Assembly (NCBI RefSeq): GCF_003989665.1
Contig: NZ_RZIJ01000021.1
Location: forward strand, 1-64,000
DNA from: Azospirillum doebereinerae
GTDB taxonomy: Bacteria > Pseudomonadota > Alphaproteobacteria > Azospirillales > Azospirillaceae
DNA length: 64,000 nt
Direction of reading: 5' to 3'
Under the pieces are notes generated by a model. It had not been told where the DNA came from. It saw only the letters and a program-made list of their open reading frames with translations, and made no database searches. Shown piece after piece: positions 27,170 through 36,477 of the stretch; position 1 is the stretch's first letter; the number at the start of each line of letters is the position of its first letter. The position numbers were made by a program, and so were the translations under genes.

Positions 27170-27748
27170 TCAGCGCCGCATGGGGACGGCGCGGCGGACC
27201 AGACGGCGATCGAGGTCGTCGGTGGTCACCGTCGGCTCGCCCAGGCTCTGCATGGCGAAGGCGAAGGTGTCCATCACCCGGTCCAGAACGATCTCCTGGT
27301 CGTCCGGGCGGCGGCTGACCGATACCACGGCGTAGCCGGCGGCCCGCGCCACGGCGGCGTCCCCGCGCAGCCCCCGCACGCCCCAGCCGGCCAGCGCGGT
27401 CTTGCAGCGGAACAGCTCGGCCGCGAAGCCCCCGGCCGACTGCGTGCGCCCCACCACATAGGCGGCGGCGACCGCCAACGGGGCCAGCAGCCCGTCCCAG
27501 TCCAGGCAATCCTCGCGCGACACCCAGACCCCGCCGACCGAACAGGCGGCGGCGCCGACGGCCTCGCCCAGCCCCGCGCGGAAGGCGCGCAGCGATTCCA
27601 CCGCGGCGTCGTCGGGCATCGGTTCCACCCGTTGGCCGTCGGGCATCAGCATCAGGCGCCCCGCCCATTCGGCCGAAGGCGGAAGCTGTTCGGTCAGGCG
27701 AGCGATCAGCGCCGCGCGGGCGGCGGCGAAGGGAACGACCTCGGACAT
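27170..27748 (-). CDS. Hypothetical protein, 192 residues
   Basis: I do not recognise the family. The predicted protein starts MSEVVPFAAARAALIARL at the ATG at 27748, after an AAGG ribosome binding site. It has alanine-rich helices, isolated cysteines in AAACSVGG, SREDCLDWDG and LFRCKTAL, and a basic C-terminus (RRLVRRAVPMRR). There is no signal peptide or clear membrane segment. Codon use is like its neighbours, and a strong hairpin follows it, which supports a real gene. Confidence 0.6.
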   Translation of the reverse strand: MSEVVPFAAARAALIARLTEQLPPSAEWAGRLMLMPDGQRVEPMPDDAAVESLRAFRAGLGEAVGAAACSVGGVWVSREDCLDWDGLLAPLAVAAAYVVGRTQSAGGFAAELFRCKTALAGWGVRGLRGDAAVARAAGYAVVSVSRRPDDQEIVLDRVMDTFAFAMQSLGEPTVTTDDLDRRLVRRAVPMRR

Positions 27749-27916
27749 CGGGGCCTTGCGAAGCTGATGGTGGGGTGTGGCAGAAGAAGCCTGAAAGCGG
27801 CCCTGTCTGTCAAGATCCGGCGCGCGCGCCTCATCAACCATCGCGTGCGCCGTGGGTCGGTTGTCACAGCGAACATGTGGATGGGACAAAAAAATCGGAG
27901 CCTTGCGATTTTGTGC

Positions 27917-27945
27917 TTGCCAGATCGGGGAACCAGCCCTATAAG
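27917..27945 (+). promoter_or_regulatory. Sigma-70-type promoter of the tRNA pair
   Basis: TTGCCA (27917-27922) and TATAAG (27940-27945) are separated by 17 bp and lie 15 bp before the tRNA-Asn gene. This fits a housekeeping promoter driving a tRNA-Asn/tRNA-Asp transcript. Confidence 0.65.
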
Positions 27946-27960
27946 TCGGCCTCCCAACGT

Positions 27961-28036
27961 TCCCGGTTAGCTCAGTTGGTAGAGCAGCGGACTGTTAATC
28001 CGCTTGTCGCTGGTTCGAGTCCAGCACCGGGAGCCA
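27961..28036 (+). tRNA. tRNA-Asn (GTT)
   Basis: A 76-nt cloverleaf including an encoded CCA. The acceptor arm TCCCGGT pairs with ACCGGGA, the anticodon GTT is at 27994-27996 within CTGTTAA, and the T loop is GGTTCGAGTCC. A tRNA-Asp gene begins five bases later. Confidence 0.97.
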
Positions 28037-28040
28037 AAGC

Positions 28041-28117
<77 letters not shown>

Positions 28118-28279
28118 TTCTTCCTTTCCCTCTGCGGAAATTTCCCCCAGATCGACAGCGAACGATGGCGGCTGCCCCACCGGGCGGCTTCGCGCTATAA
28201 TGAGTGGTGTTCCCAACAATCGGCCCCTATCCGGATATGTCCGGACATCCGGGCCGGCCACCCAGGGGAGAACCATCTC

Positions 28280-29026
28280 ATGCGTCTGTCGGACAAGGTT
28301 GCCGTCGTCACCGGCGGCGGATCGGGCTTCGGAGAAGGCATCGCCCGGCGCTTCGCCGCGGAAGGCGCCCACGTCATCGTCGCCGATCTCGACGAGGCCG
28401 CGGCGGGCCGGGTCGCCGACTCCATCGGCGAGACGGCGCTGGCCGTGCGGGCCGACGTGGCGGTCGGCGAGGATTACGAGGCCATCGTCTCGGCCGCCAT
28501 CGGCGCCTTCGGACGGCTCGACATCCTGATCAACAACGCCGGCTACACCCACCGCTACGGATCGATGCTGGAGGTCGACGAGGCCACCTTCGACCGCATC
28601 TACGCCGTCAACGTGAAATCGATCTACCACAGCGCCATCCACGCCGTGCCGGTGTTCCGCGCCCAGGGCGGCGGCATCATCCTGAACATCGCCTCCACCG
28701 CCGGGCTGCGTCCGCGTCCGAACCTGACCTGGTACAACGGCTCCAAGGGGGCGGTCCTCACCCTGACCAAGTCGATGGCGGTGGAACTGGCGCCCCACAA
28801 GGTGCGCGTCTGCGCCATCGCCCCCGTGGCCGCCGAGACCGGCATGCTGCACCGCTTCATGGGCGAGGATTCGCCCGAGCGCCGCGCCCAGTTCCTGGCC
28901 TCCATCCCGCTTGGCCGGCTGTCCACCCCGGCGGACGTCGCCAACGCGGCGCTCTACCTGTGCTCCGACGAGGCGGCCTTCCTGACCGGAGTCTGCCTGG
29001 AGGTCGACGGCGGGCGCTGCGTGTAG
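28280..29026 (+). CDS. SDR-family oxidoreductase
   Basis: Predicted 248-residue short-chain dehydrogenase. The cofactor loop is VTGGGSGFGEGIARRFAAEG, followed by NNAGYTHRYG, the catalytic serine in NIASTAGLRP and the pair Tyr/Lys in WYNGSKGA. The C-terminus LTGVCLEVDGGRCV is family-typical. A GGGGAG ribosome binding site precedes the ATG. It follows the tRNA pair and stands alone, so its substrate cannot be inferred. Confidence 0.87.
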   Translation: MRLSDKVAVVTGGGSGFGEGIARRFAAEGAHVIVADLDEAAAGRVADSIGETALAVRADVAVGEDYEAIVSAAIGAFGRLDILINNAGYTHRYGSMLEVDEATFDRIYAVNVKSIYHSAIHAVPVFRAQGGGIILNIASTAGLRPRPNLTWYNGSKGAVLTLTKSMAVELAPHKVRVCAIAPVAAETGMLHRFMGEDSPERRAQFLASIPLGRLSTPADVANAALYLCSDEAAFLTGVCLEVDGGRCV

Positions 29027-29036
29027 GGAAACAACC

Positions 29037-29792
29037 TCAGCCCGAAACCCGGCGGGTGCGGACGCGGATCAGGCCGCTGCCCTCCGGGTCGGCGCGGTCG
29101 GGCTTCAGCATGGCGTCCAGCAGCTTGACGTCGCTCGACCAGTAGGGGACGTACCAGCTCCGGTCCGGGTCCATGATCAGGACCCGCCGGCTGGCCGCGT
29201 CATAGGCGCCGAGCGGGGCGATGTGGCCGTAGCCGAGATCCCCGGTCAGCGTCCCCTGGTCGTAGGCCAGGAGGATGATGTCGCTGTCGCCCTGCTCGTT
29301 CTCGGTCAGGATCCGACGCAGCTCCGCCAGCGTCTCCGGCGAGGCGTCGCGCGGGCGGAAGACCTCGACCTCGGCGTTGGTCAGGCCGTAGGCGTCCAGG
29401 CTGCGGCGGACGTACAGCTCCAGCTCGGTGAAGGAGATGCCCTCCCCGTTCTCCGCCACCGCGTCGCGCCAATGCTCGTCACCGACCGCGTCGAGCAGTT
29501 GGCGCTGGGTGACCAGCCGGTCCGACGCCAGCCCCGGCAGGCCGCGCAGCGCGTTCAGCATCATCGTCACGCTGGCGAGCGAACAGGCGCTGCCCGTCGA
29601 CTGCGGCACGTAGAAAGGGGCGAGCGCCCAGTAGTCCGGCGCCAGGGCGTGACGGACATACTCGGCGGCGCGCGTGATCGGAATCGCGTCCGGGCCGAAT
29701 TTCGGCCTGTTGTCTTCCTCTTGCGCGCGGACGGGCGCCGCCACGCAGGCCATCCACAACGCGACGCCGGCCGCCATGATCTTCGCTGTCAT
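29037..29792 (-). CDS. Phytochelatin-synthase-family protein, secreted
   Basis: Predicted 251-residue papain-fold protein. A signal peptide (residues 1-23, cleavage near PVRAQEE) implies export to the periplasm. The family core has the catalytic cysteine at about residue 70 in QSTGSACSLASVTMML, the histidine in GYGHIAPLGAYD and the aspartate in MDPDRSWY. Bacterial members usually cleave glutathione to gamma-Glu-Cys rather than polymerise it. The ATG at 29792 is chosen because it directly starts the signal peptide. It is convergent with the SDR gene. Confidence 0.85.
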   Translation of the reverse strand: MTAKIMAAGVALWMACVAAPVRAQEEDNRPKFGPDAIPITRAAEYVRHALAPDYWALAPFYVPQSTGSACSLASVTMMLNALRGLPGLASDRLVTQRQLLDAVGDEHWRDAVAENGEGISFTELELYVRRSLDAYGLTNAEVEVFRPRDASPETLAELRRILTENEQGDSDIILLAYDQGTLTGDLGYGHIAPLGAYDAASRRVLIMDPDRSWYVPYWSSDVKLLDAMLKPDRADPEGSGLIRVRTRRVSG

Positions 29793-30042
29793 CGAAAACG
29801 GTCTCTGTGATTCCCGCCGCGCCGGCTCGCGCCGCCCGGCAACACGGAGCCCTATATGGTGCGCTGCAACGCAACGGCCAAGCTGATGGAACGCGGAAAG
29901 CAAGGCCGGCGTGAAGACAGGCGCGGAACGGGGGGCAGAGACGGGCATGGGCGGAGGCCCTTTTCCTCGGGAACGGGTCCCATGGAAAACAGCGCTCCGC
30001 CCGGCCCCGGCCGGCTGGACCGGGGTGGCTAACCCACAAGCG

Positions 30043-33000
30043 TCAGACCGCGTCCCAGAAGGCGATCATCCCCGCCGCCTCATAGCCGACGACCCCCATC
30101 TTGGCCCAGGCGAGGTCGTGGATGCCCATGGCGAAGGCGGGCGACGACGCCTGCAGCGAGTAGTCCCCGTAGTACGGGTTGTTGAACATCGGCTTGCCGG
30201 TCACGTCGTGGTCGCCGTAGGTCGGCACGTTGTAGACGAGGTTGCGGTCGATCACCGGGTCGTTGGCGGTCAGCAGCTCGATGTAGTCGTCGAGCGGCAG
30301 GGTCCCCTGCACGACGTTGCCGGTGATGGTGTTGTTGTAGGGCATGCCGACCGCGCCGTGCACCGGCTGCCACTCGACGCGGATGAAGTCCTCCTTGTTG
30401 CTGGCGATGACCGCGAAGTTGTTGGTCACCGTGTTGTTGTCGCCGCCGTGGATCTGGATCGAGGCCCAGTCGGCGTCCTTGATGAAGTTGTCGCGCACGG
30501 TGACGCCGCCGGCCATGTCGTCCAGATAGATGCCGAAGCCCTTCTGGCCGTAAATCCACTGGTCGGCGTTGCTGGTCGCCAGACCGCTGGCGTGCTCGAT
30601 CCGGTTGCCCTGGATGATCAGGCCGCTGTCGGTGCTCGACCGACCCAGGATCTCGATGGCGCCGCCGTCGGCGGTCTCCAGCCCGGTGTAGGAGATCCGG
30701 TTGTACTGGATGACGTTGTCGTGGTTGGCCGTGTTGGTGGTGCCGCCGTAATCCTTCAGCGAGATGCCGTAGCGCGCGCTGTGGTCGATGTCGTTGTTGG
30801 AGATGACGTTGTTGTCCACCCCGGTGCCGATGATGCCAGACACCGCCTTGCGCACCTCGCCGATGTTGCTGATGGTGTTGGCGTAGAGGATGTTGGCGTT
30901 GCTGCGCCCGTCCATCTCGATGCCGCTGTCGGCGAGATGGTTCAGCGTGTTGTGGGCGATCTGGTTGTTCGACGAGGCCGAACCCAGCTTGATCGCCGTG
31001 CCGACGTTGACGAAGCTGTTGTCGCTGATGTGGTTGCCCGACGACCTCACCAGCTCCAGCGCGTTGCCGTCGGTGGTGGTGTTCATGAATTTCAAGCCGT
31101 CCAGCGTCACGTCGCTGGCCCCGTTCAGCTTGATCAGCGTCGCCAGCCGGGGGATCTCCACCCCCGACGCGGCGAAGGACGCGTCCGCCGCCTTGTAGAC
31201 CAGCTTGCCGTCGCTGGGACGCCACGCGAACTCGCCCACCTGATCGACGTAGGAGGCGTTGTTCAGCAGCTTGTAGGTGGTGCCCTCGGCGAAGGGCAGC
31301 GAGGCGCCGTTCTTCAGGACGAGGGTGCGGGTGGCGGCGTTGAAGCTGGCGATGCTGGTCAGCGTGTCGCCCAGCCGCTCCGCGTCCATCACCTGGATCA
31401 GCGTGCCGGACTGGATGTCCGCCGCCGTCACCTCGCCGCTGTGGAAGCGGATCTGCGACCCGCTGGGACCGGCGGCGGCCGCGTCGGCGAAATGCCAGCC
31501 CGAGGTCACGTCGGCGCTGTCGTAGGCGTATTTCTCCGCCAGATGCTGGCGCACCCCGCCGACGATCAGGTCGAGGCCGGAGGCGGTCGAGAGCTTGGCG
31601 GAATAGATCCCGTTGCCTTCGCTGGTGAAGCCGGTGACCTTCTCGCCGCCGCTCAGCACCGGCTTCTCACCGGGGTAGTTCTGGAAGCCGTTGCCCTTGT
31701 CGAGCGCCGTCAGTTCCAACGTCTTGGTCAGGTGGTAGGTGCCCTCGCGGATGTAGGTGGTGTCGATGGAGGAATCGGCCCGCATCGCGTTGCGCGCCGC
31801 CTCCAGCGTCGCGAAGGGGCCGTCGGTGCCGTCGGCGTTGGGGGCGGCCAGCTTGCCCGACCAGGAATCCTTGCCGTTGGTGGCGACGTAGAAGGCGGGC
31901 TGGGTCGGCGCGGTCGGCGGGGCGGCGGGGGCCGGCTGGAACAGCTCGGCGCCGGCCTTGACGTTCAGCGCGCCGCCCCAGAAGAGACCCTCCTGGCCCT
32001 TGACCACGTCCTTGCCGTCCACGGCGCCCTTGTCGTAGGTGACGATGCTGTCGGTGGCGGCGACGGTGTGGCCGTTGATCGACACCGACTTGACGTACAG
32101 GTTGCGGTCCTGGCCGTTGACGGTGGAGTCGTTGTCGTACCAGATTTGGACCGTGTGGCCGACGGTCGCGTCCAGCGCCGTCTTGAAAGTGAAGGGCGTG
32201 GTGGTGCCGCTGGTGGCGCGGCCGTCGCCGATGACCTGCCCGTCGACCAGCACCTTGAAGTGCGGCGCCACCCCGCCGGCCGAGGCGCCGGAGGCGTTGA
32301 CGACGATCTCCGTCGCCGTGAGGACCGGCGGCGGGGGCGGCGGAGGCGGCGGAACGTAGGCGCCGCCGAAATACTCCTCGGGCACGCCGAAGGTCAGCGC
32401 GCCGCCCCAGAACAGCCCCTCCTGCCCGGCGACGACGAATTTGCCGTCGACCGCGCCCTTGTCGTAGGAGGCCATCTGGGAGGTCGCGGCGATGGTCTGG
32501 CCGTCGATGTCGATCGACTTGACGTAAAGGTTGCGGTCGACGCCGTTGACGGTGGCGTCGTTGTCGTACCAGATCTGGATCTTGTGGGCCTCGTTCGGGT
32601 CCACGTTGACCGTGAACTTGTAGTCGGTGGCCGAGGTCGCCGCGACCCGCGCGTCGCCGACCACCACGTCGTCGACCAGCAGTTTGAAGTGCGGCGGCTG
32701 GCCGCCGGCGGTGACGCCCCAGGCCTTCACGGTGATCTGGCTGGTCATGGTGGCGGGGGTGGGATCGGTCGGGGTGGTGGTCGCAGACGGGAACAGATCC
32801 TTGCCCAGCGACACGTTGAGGGCGCCCGGCCAGTACATCTCGGTCTGTCCGGCGATCACGTTCAGCCCGTCGACCGCCCCGGTGTCGTATTTGACCGAGG
32901 GGTCGATGGCGAGGATGGTCTTGCCGTTGACCTCGAACGACTTGACGAACAGGTTGCGGTCGACGCCGTTGACCGTGTCGTCGTTGTCGTACTGCAGTTG

Positions 33001-33195
33001 CAGGGCGTGCGCCTTGTCGGCCGGAACCTTGGCGGTGAAGACGTAGCGGGACTGGGTGGCCGACGCGACGGTGGCCTCGCCGATGACGGCGCCATCGACC
33101 CGAAGGACGAAGTGCGGCCACTTGCCGCCCGCGACCGTTCCCCAAGCGTTGACCGCGAAGACGACCTCGATCAGCCCGTCGGTTGCGCTAGCCAT
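30043..33195 (-). CDS. Large extracellular right-handed beta-helix protein with three CBM60-like modules
   Basis: Predicted 1050-residue protein. Three related binding modules (about 8-128, 152-268 and 293-411) each carry PHFxLLVDG, a YDNDxTVNGxDRNLYVKS-like core and the ending GQEGLFWGGAL. A run of nine prolines (282-290) joins modules two and three. Residues about 434-1020 begin FYVATNGKDSWSGKL and form Asn-rich coils (NHISDNSFVN, NVISNNDIDH, NTITGNVVQG) typical of pectate-lyase-like beta-helices. A polysaccharide lyase, epimerase or glycosidase is likely, but no catalytic set was identified. It lacks an N-terminal signal peptide. Confidence 0.85.
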   Translation of the reverse strand: MASATDGLIEVVFAVNAWGTVAGGKWPHFVLRVDGAVIGEATVASATQSRYVFTAKVPADKAHALQLQYDNDDTVNGVDRNLFVKSFEVNGKTILAIDPSVKYDTGAVDGLNVIAGQTEMYWPGALNVSLGKDLFPSATTTPTDPTPATMTSQITVKAWGVTAGGQPPHFKLLVDDVVVGDARVAATSATDYKFTVNVDPNEAHKIQIWYDNDATVNGVDRNLYVKSIDIDGQTIAATSQMASYDKGAVDGKFVVAGQEGLFWGGALTFGVPEEYFGGAYVPPPPPPPPPVLTATEIVVNASGASAGGVAPHFKVLVDGQVIGDGRATSGTTTPFTFKTALDATVGHTVQIWYDNDSTVNGQDRNLYVKSVSINGHTVAATDSIVTYDKGAVDGKDVVKGQEGLFWGGALNVKAGAELFQPAPAAPPTAPTQPAFYVATNGKDSWSGKLAAPNADGTDGPFATLEAARNAMRADSSIDTTYIREGTYHLTKTLELTALDKGNGFQNYPGEKPVLSGGEKVTGFTSEGNGIYSAKLSTASGLDLIVGGVRQHLAEKYAYDSADVTSGWHFADAAAAGPSGSQIRFHSGEVTAADIQSGTLIQVMDAERLGDTLTSIASFNAATRTLVLKNGASLPFAEGTTYKLLNNASYVDQVGEFAWRPSDGKLVYKAADASFAASGVEIPRLATLIKLNGASDVTLDGLKFMNTTTDGNALELVRSSGNHISDNSFVNVGTAIKLGSASSNNQIAHNTLNHLADSGIEMDGRSNANILYANTISNIGEVRKAVSGIIGTGVDNNVISNNDIDHSARYGISLKDYGGTTNTANHDNVIQYNRISYTGLETADGGAIEILGRSSTDSGLIIQGNRIEHASGLATSNADQWIYGQKGFGIYLDDMAGGVTVRDNFIKDADWASIQIHGGDNNTVTNNFAVIASNKEDFIRVEWQPVHGAVGMPYNNTITGNVVQGTLPLDDYIELLTANDPVIDRNLVYNVPTYGDHDVTGKPMFNNPYYGDYSLQASSPAFAMGIHDLAWAKMGVVGYEAAGMIAFWDAV

Positions 33196-33690
33196 GATGA
33201 CCTCCAGAGTTCGACAGAATGTCTTTGCACCCGGAGGCTGAGCGACCCGCTTTAACGGGGAGCTAACCCTTATGGTTAGGATTTTCTTAAACGCCCGGAA
33301 TCCCGTGACAAAATTCAGACTACCTCGAATGAGCCGTACAATCCATGCTCAGGTCGAGTCGCGATTCCCTGAAAAGACAGGATCATTTCGGCCAAGCCTA
33401 CGCTTGGTTTGGACAAGCTCCTCCTAAATCGCACGCTCTGTTCTTGTCCGCCTTTCCTACAACGCCGTTTTTTACCGCCGAACCGGCAACGGGGTCGATC
33501 ATTTCTATTCCTTGGTGAGCCGACGCCGTTCCGACCTCCTGGACGCGAACACCCGTCACCGCTTGGCATCGGTGCGGCGCCCCCGACCGCGTCCTTCCGA
33601 CCGCACGGTCACACGCAAAGCTCTTGCTCAACGCCGCGTATCCGGCCAAACCTCGCGCCCTCTGCCCCTTTTCAAAGCCGCCGCGTGGAC
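33196..33690. other. Divergent intergenic region upstream of two cell-surface genes
   Basis: This 495-bp gap separates the divergent beta-helix and polysaccharide deacetylase genes. It is relatively AT-rich near 33240-33320. Apart from the inverted repeat at 33263-33279, no gene or known element was recognised; weak frames run through it without similarity to known proteins. Confidence 0.6.
33263..33279. promoter_or_regulatory. Inverted repeat, possible operator
   Basis: CTAACC-CTTAT-GGTTAG is a perfect six-base inverted repeat 68 bp upstream of the beta-helix gene start, flanked by AT-rich DNA. The upstream region of the GH5 gene also has GGTTAA and CTTAAC elements near 26420-26455. Shared regulation is possible but unproven. 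Confidence 0.3.
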
Positions 33691-34491
33691 ATGCCTGCCG
33701 AACCGACAATCCACCGCGCCGCCCTTGGCGCGGTCATCGCGCTGGCGGTGGCTTCCCTTCCCGCCGCCGCCCAGCCACGAAGCCACACGGCCACCCACGG
33801 CTACGCCCCCTTCGCGACCGAGCATCTGCTTCCCGGCGCGGCGCTGGATCTCGGGGACGTCGATCGGGAGTCGCCCTTCGCCCGCGTCGTCGCGCTCACC
33901 ATCGACGACGGGCCGGATCCGAACGATCTCCGCATCCTGGAGATTTTGCGGCGGCATGGGGCGAAGGCGACCTTCTTCTGCATCGGCGGCAAGGTCATGC
34001 AGCACCGGGACATCGCCCTGGCGCTGGCGGCGTCCGGCAACGAGGTCGGCAGCCACAGCCAGACCCACCCGATGATGACCGACCTTCCGGCCGCGCAACG
34101 CGACCGGAACCTGGGCAAGGCGAACGCCGCCCTGGCCGGCGCCGGCATCCATCCGGCGTGGTTTCGGCCGCCCTACGGCGATTTCGACGAAACCGTCACG
34201 GCGCTCGCCCAGGCCCATGGCCTGCAGACCGTGCTGTGGACCGTGGATTCCCAGGACTGGAAGGGACTCGGCACCGACGCGATCGTCCAGCGCGTCACGG
34301 AACGGCTGGCGCCGGGCGCCGTCGTCCTGATGCACAGCACCAAGCCCGCCTCGCTCCAGGCGCTGTCGCGAATCCTGGAGGACGGGGAGCGGAAGGGATA
34401 CCGCTTCGTGACGATGACCGAATGGCAAGAGGCCATGCGGCTCGCCGTCGCCACCCCCTTGGCGATGCTTCACCCGTCCCCCGCTAAGTGA
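33691..34491 (+). CDS. Secreted NodB-type polysaccharide deacetylase
   Basis: Predicted 266-residue carbohydrate esterase family 4 protein. The N-terminal signal peptide (AALGAVIALAVASLPAAAQ) directs export. The metal and catalytic motifs are ALTIDDGPDPN, GSHSQTHPMM, WFRPPYGDFD and, near the C-terminus, VLMHSTKPASLQAL. It should remove acetyl groups from an extracellular or cell-wall glycan. The ATG at 33691 gives a normal signal peptide; a GTG two codons earlier is possible. Confidence 0.9.
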   Translation: MPAEPTIHRAALGAVIALAVASLPAAAQPRSHTATHGYAPFATEHLLPGAALDLGDVDRESPFARVVALTIDDGPDPNDLRILEILRRHGAKATFFCIGGKVMQHRDIALALAASGNEVGSHSQTHPMMTDLPAAQRDRNLGKANAALAGAGIHPAWFRPPYGDFDETVTALAQAHGLQTVLWTVDSQDWKGLGTDAIVQRVTERLAPGAVVLMHSTKPASLQALSRILEDGERKGYRFVTMTEWQEAMRLAVATPLAMLHPSPAK

Positions 34492-34629
34492 CGCCGGCGG
34501 GAGACCTTTCTGAAGGCTATAGCAAAACCCAATAAGTCCTGCGGGCTTCCAAATGGAAATGCCCGCCGGTTCGGCGATGATGACGGCAACACGAACCATT
34601 TCCCTGCATGACAGAGGGAGTTGCCAACC

Positions 34630-35361
34630 ATGGCCGACAAGACCGCGCTGGTGCTCAGCGCCCATTCCGCCGATTTCGTCTGGCGGGCCGGCGGCGCCAT
34701 CGCGCTCCATCAGGCGCGTGGCTGCGACGTCACCATCGTCTGCCTGTCCTACGGCGAGCGCGGCGAATCGGCCAAGCTGTGGAAGCAGGAGGGCTGCACC
34801 CTCGACCATGTGAAGACCGAGCGCCGCAAGGAGGCCGAAGCCGCCGCCAAGGCGCTGAACGCCCACGACATCCAGTTCTTCGACCTGGGCGACTACCCGC
34901 TGGAGGTCGATCGCGAGGCCAAGTTCCGGCTGGTCGACGTGATCCGCAAGGTGCGGCCCGGCTTCATGATGAGCCATTCCCACTACGACCCCTACAACAC
35001 CGACCATTCCTTCGCGACCAAGCTGCTGATCGAATGCCGGATGATCGCCCAGGCCTGGGGCCACAATCCGGGCGAAAAGGTGCTGGGCGCCCCGCAACTC
35101 TATCTGTTCGAGCCGCACCAGACCGAGCAGATGGGCTGGAAGCCCGATGTCTTCCTCGACATCACCGAGGTGTGGGACCGCAAGCGCGCCGCCATCGAAT
35201 GCATGGCCGGGCAGGAACACCTGTGGGACTACTACACCAATCTGGCGCAGAACCGCGGCAACCATTTCCGCCGCAACTCCGGCGGGCAGGCGGGCGGACG
35301 CAACGCGCGCTACGCCGAGGGCTTCCAGACGGTCTACCCCCGCACCGTGGACGAGCTGTGA
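34630..35361 (+). CDS. galB: 4-oxalomesaconate hydratase, PIG-L type (GalB)
   Basis: Predicted 243-residue zinc enzyme of the PIG-L/LmbE fold, hydrating 4-oxalomesaconate to 4-carboxy-4-hydroxy-2-oxoadipate. It shows LVLSAHSADFVWRAGGAI, LSYGERGESAKLWKQEG and the histidine pair in MSHSHYDPYNTDHSFAT. The AGAGGGAG ribosome binding site at 34613-34620 fits the ATG at 34630. It is first in the protocatechuate meta-cleavage operon, and its stop overlaps the galD start by one base. Confidence 0.9.
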   Translation: MADKTALVLSAHSADFVWRAGGAIALHQARGCDVTIVCLSYGERGESAKLWKQEGCTLDHVKTERRKEAEAAAKALNAHDIQFFDLGDYPLEVDREAKFRLVDVIRKVRPGFMMSHSHYDPYNTDHSFATKLLIECRMIAQAWGHNPGEKVLGAPQLYLFEPHQTEQMGWKPDVFLDITEVWDRKRAAIECMAGQEHLWDYYTNLAQNRGNHFRRNSGGQAGGRNARYAEGFQTVYPRTVDEL

Positions 35362-36449
35362 TGGCCCCGACACCGGCGGAGGAAACGACCGTCTTCGAGG
35401 GAATCCGCTGCCTGTGGATGCGCGGCGGCACGTCGAAGGGCGGCTATTTCCTGGCCGAAGACCTTCCGGACGACCGCGACGACCGCGACGCCTTCCTGCT
35501 GCGCGCCATGGGATCGCCCGACCCGCGCCAGATCGACGGGATGGGTGGGGCCGACCCGCTGACCAGCAAGGTCGCGGTGGTCAAGCGGTCGGAACGGCCG
35601 GGGATCGACGTCGACTACCTGTTCCTCCAGGTCGTCGTCGACCGGGCCATCGTCACCGACGCGCAGAACTGCGGCAACATCCTGGCCGGCGTCGGTCCCT
35701 TCGCCATCGAGCGCGGGCTGGTCCCGGCGCGGGACGGCGAGACAAATGTGACGATCTACATGGAGAACACGGGTCAGGTCGCCGAGGCCAGCGTGGCGAC
35801 GCCGGGCGGCCGCGTCACCTACCGGGGCGGAGCGGTGATCGACGGGGTGCCGGGCAGCGCCGCCGCCGTCCCGGTGCTGTTCCGCGACACGGCGGGCTCG
35901 TCCTGCGGGGCGCTGCTGCCAACCGGCAACACGGTGGACGAGTTCGACGGCGTGCCGGTCACCTGCATCGACAACGGCATGCCGGTGGTGGTGATCCGCG
36001 CCGCCGATCTGGGCGTGACCGGAACCGAGACCCGCGAACAGCTCGACGCCGACACAAGCCTGAAGGCCAAGCTGGAATCGATCCGCCTCCAGGCCGGCCC
36101 CCGGATGAACCTGGGCGACGTGCGCGACAAGACGGTGCCGAAGATGACGCTGGTCAGCCCGGCGCAGGGCGGCGGGACGATCTCCACCCGGACCTTCATC
36201 CCGCACCGCTGCCACGCCTCCATCGGCGTGCTGGGCGCGGTCAGCGTCGCCACCGCCTGCGCCCTGCCGGAATCGCCCGCCGCCGCGCTGGCGGTCGTTC
36301 CCGATGGGCGCCGCAAGAGCCTGAGCATCGAGCACCCGACCGGCGAGATGACGGTCGTCCTCGACCTCGACGACCGGGGCGGGGTCGCGCGCGCCGCCAT
36401 CCTGCGCACCGCCCGCAAACTGTTCGACGGCGTGATCTTCGCCGACTGA
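35361..36449 (+). CDS. galD: 4-oxalomesaconate tautomerase (GalD/LigU, PrpF family)
   Basis: Predicted 362-residue diaminopimelate-epimerase-fold isomerase that converts the keto and enol forms of 4-oxalomesaconate. PrpF-family landmarks are CLWMRGGTSKGGYFLAEDL, GSPDPRQIDGMGGADPLTSK, QNCGNILAGVGPFAIE and the ending ARKLFDGVIFAD. It is coupled to galB (TGATG) and followed 28 bp later by ligI. Confidence 0.92.
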   Translation: MAPTPAEETTVFEGIRCLWMRGGTSKGGYFLAEDLPDDRDDRDAFLLRAMGSPDPRQIDGMGGADPLTSKVAVVKRSERPGIDVDYLFLQVVVDRAIVTDAQNCGNILAGVGPFAIERGLVPARDGETNVTIYMENTGQVAEASVATPGGRVTYRGGAVIDGVPGSAAAVPVLFRDTAGSSCGALLPTGNTVDEFDGVPVTCIDNGMPVVVIRAADLGVTGTETREQLDADTSLKAKLESIRLQAGPRMNLGDVRDKTVPKMTLVSPAQGGGTISTRTFIPHRCHASIGVLGAVSVATACALPESPAAALAVVPDGRRKSLSIEHPTGEMTVVLDLDDRGGVARAAILRTARKLFDGVIFAD

Positions 36450-36477
36450 CGCGCATTTTTCCGAAGGGGTTTGTCCG

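Noticed and set aside
29911..33255. A 1114-codon plus-strand frame opposite the beta-helix gene
   Set aside because: Same antisense effect; its repeats mirror the binding-module repeats of the real gene.
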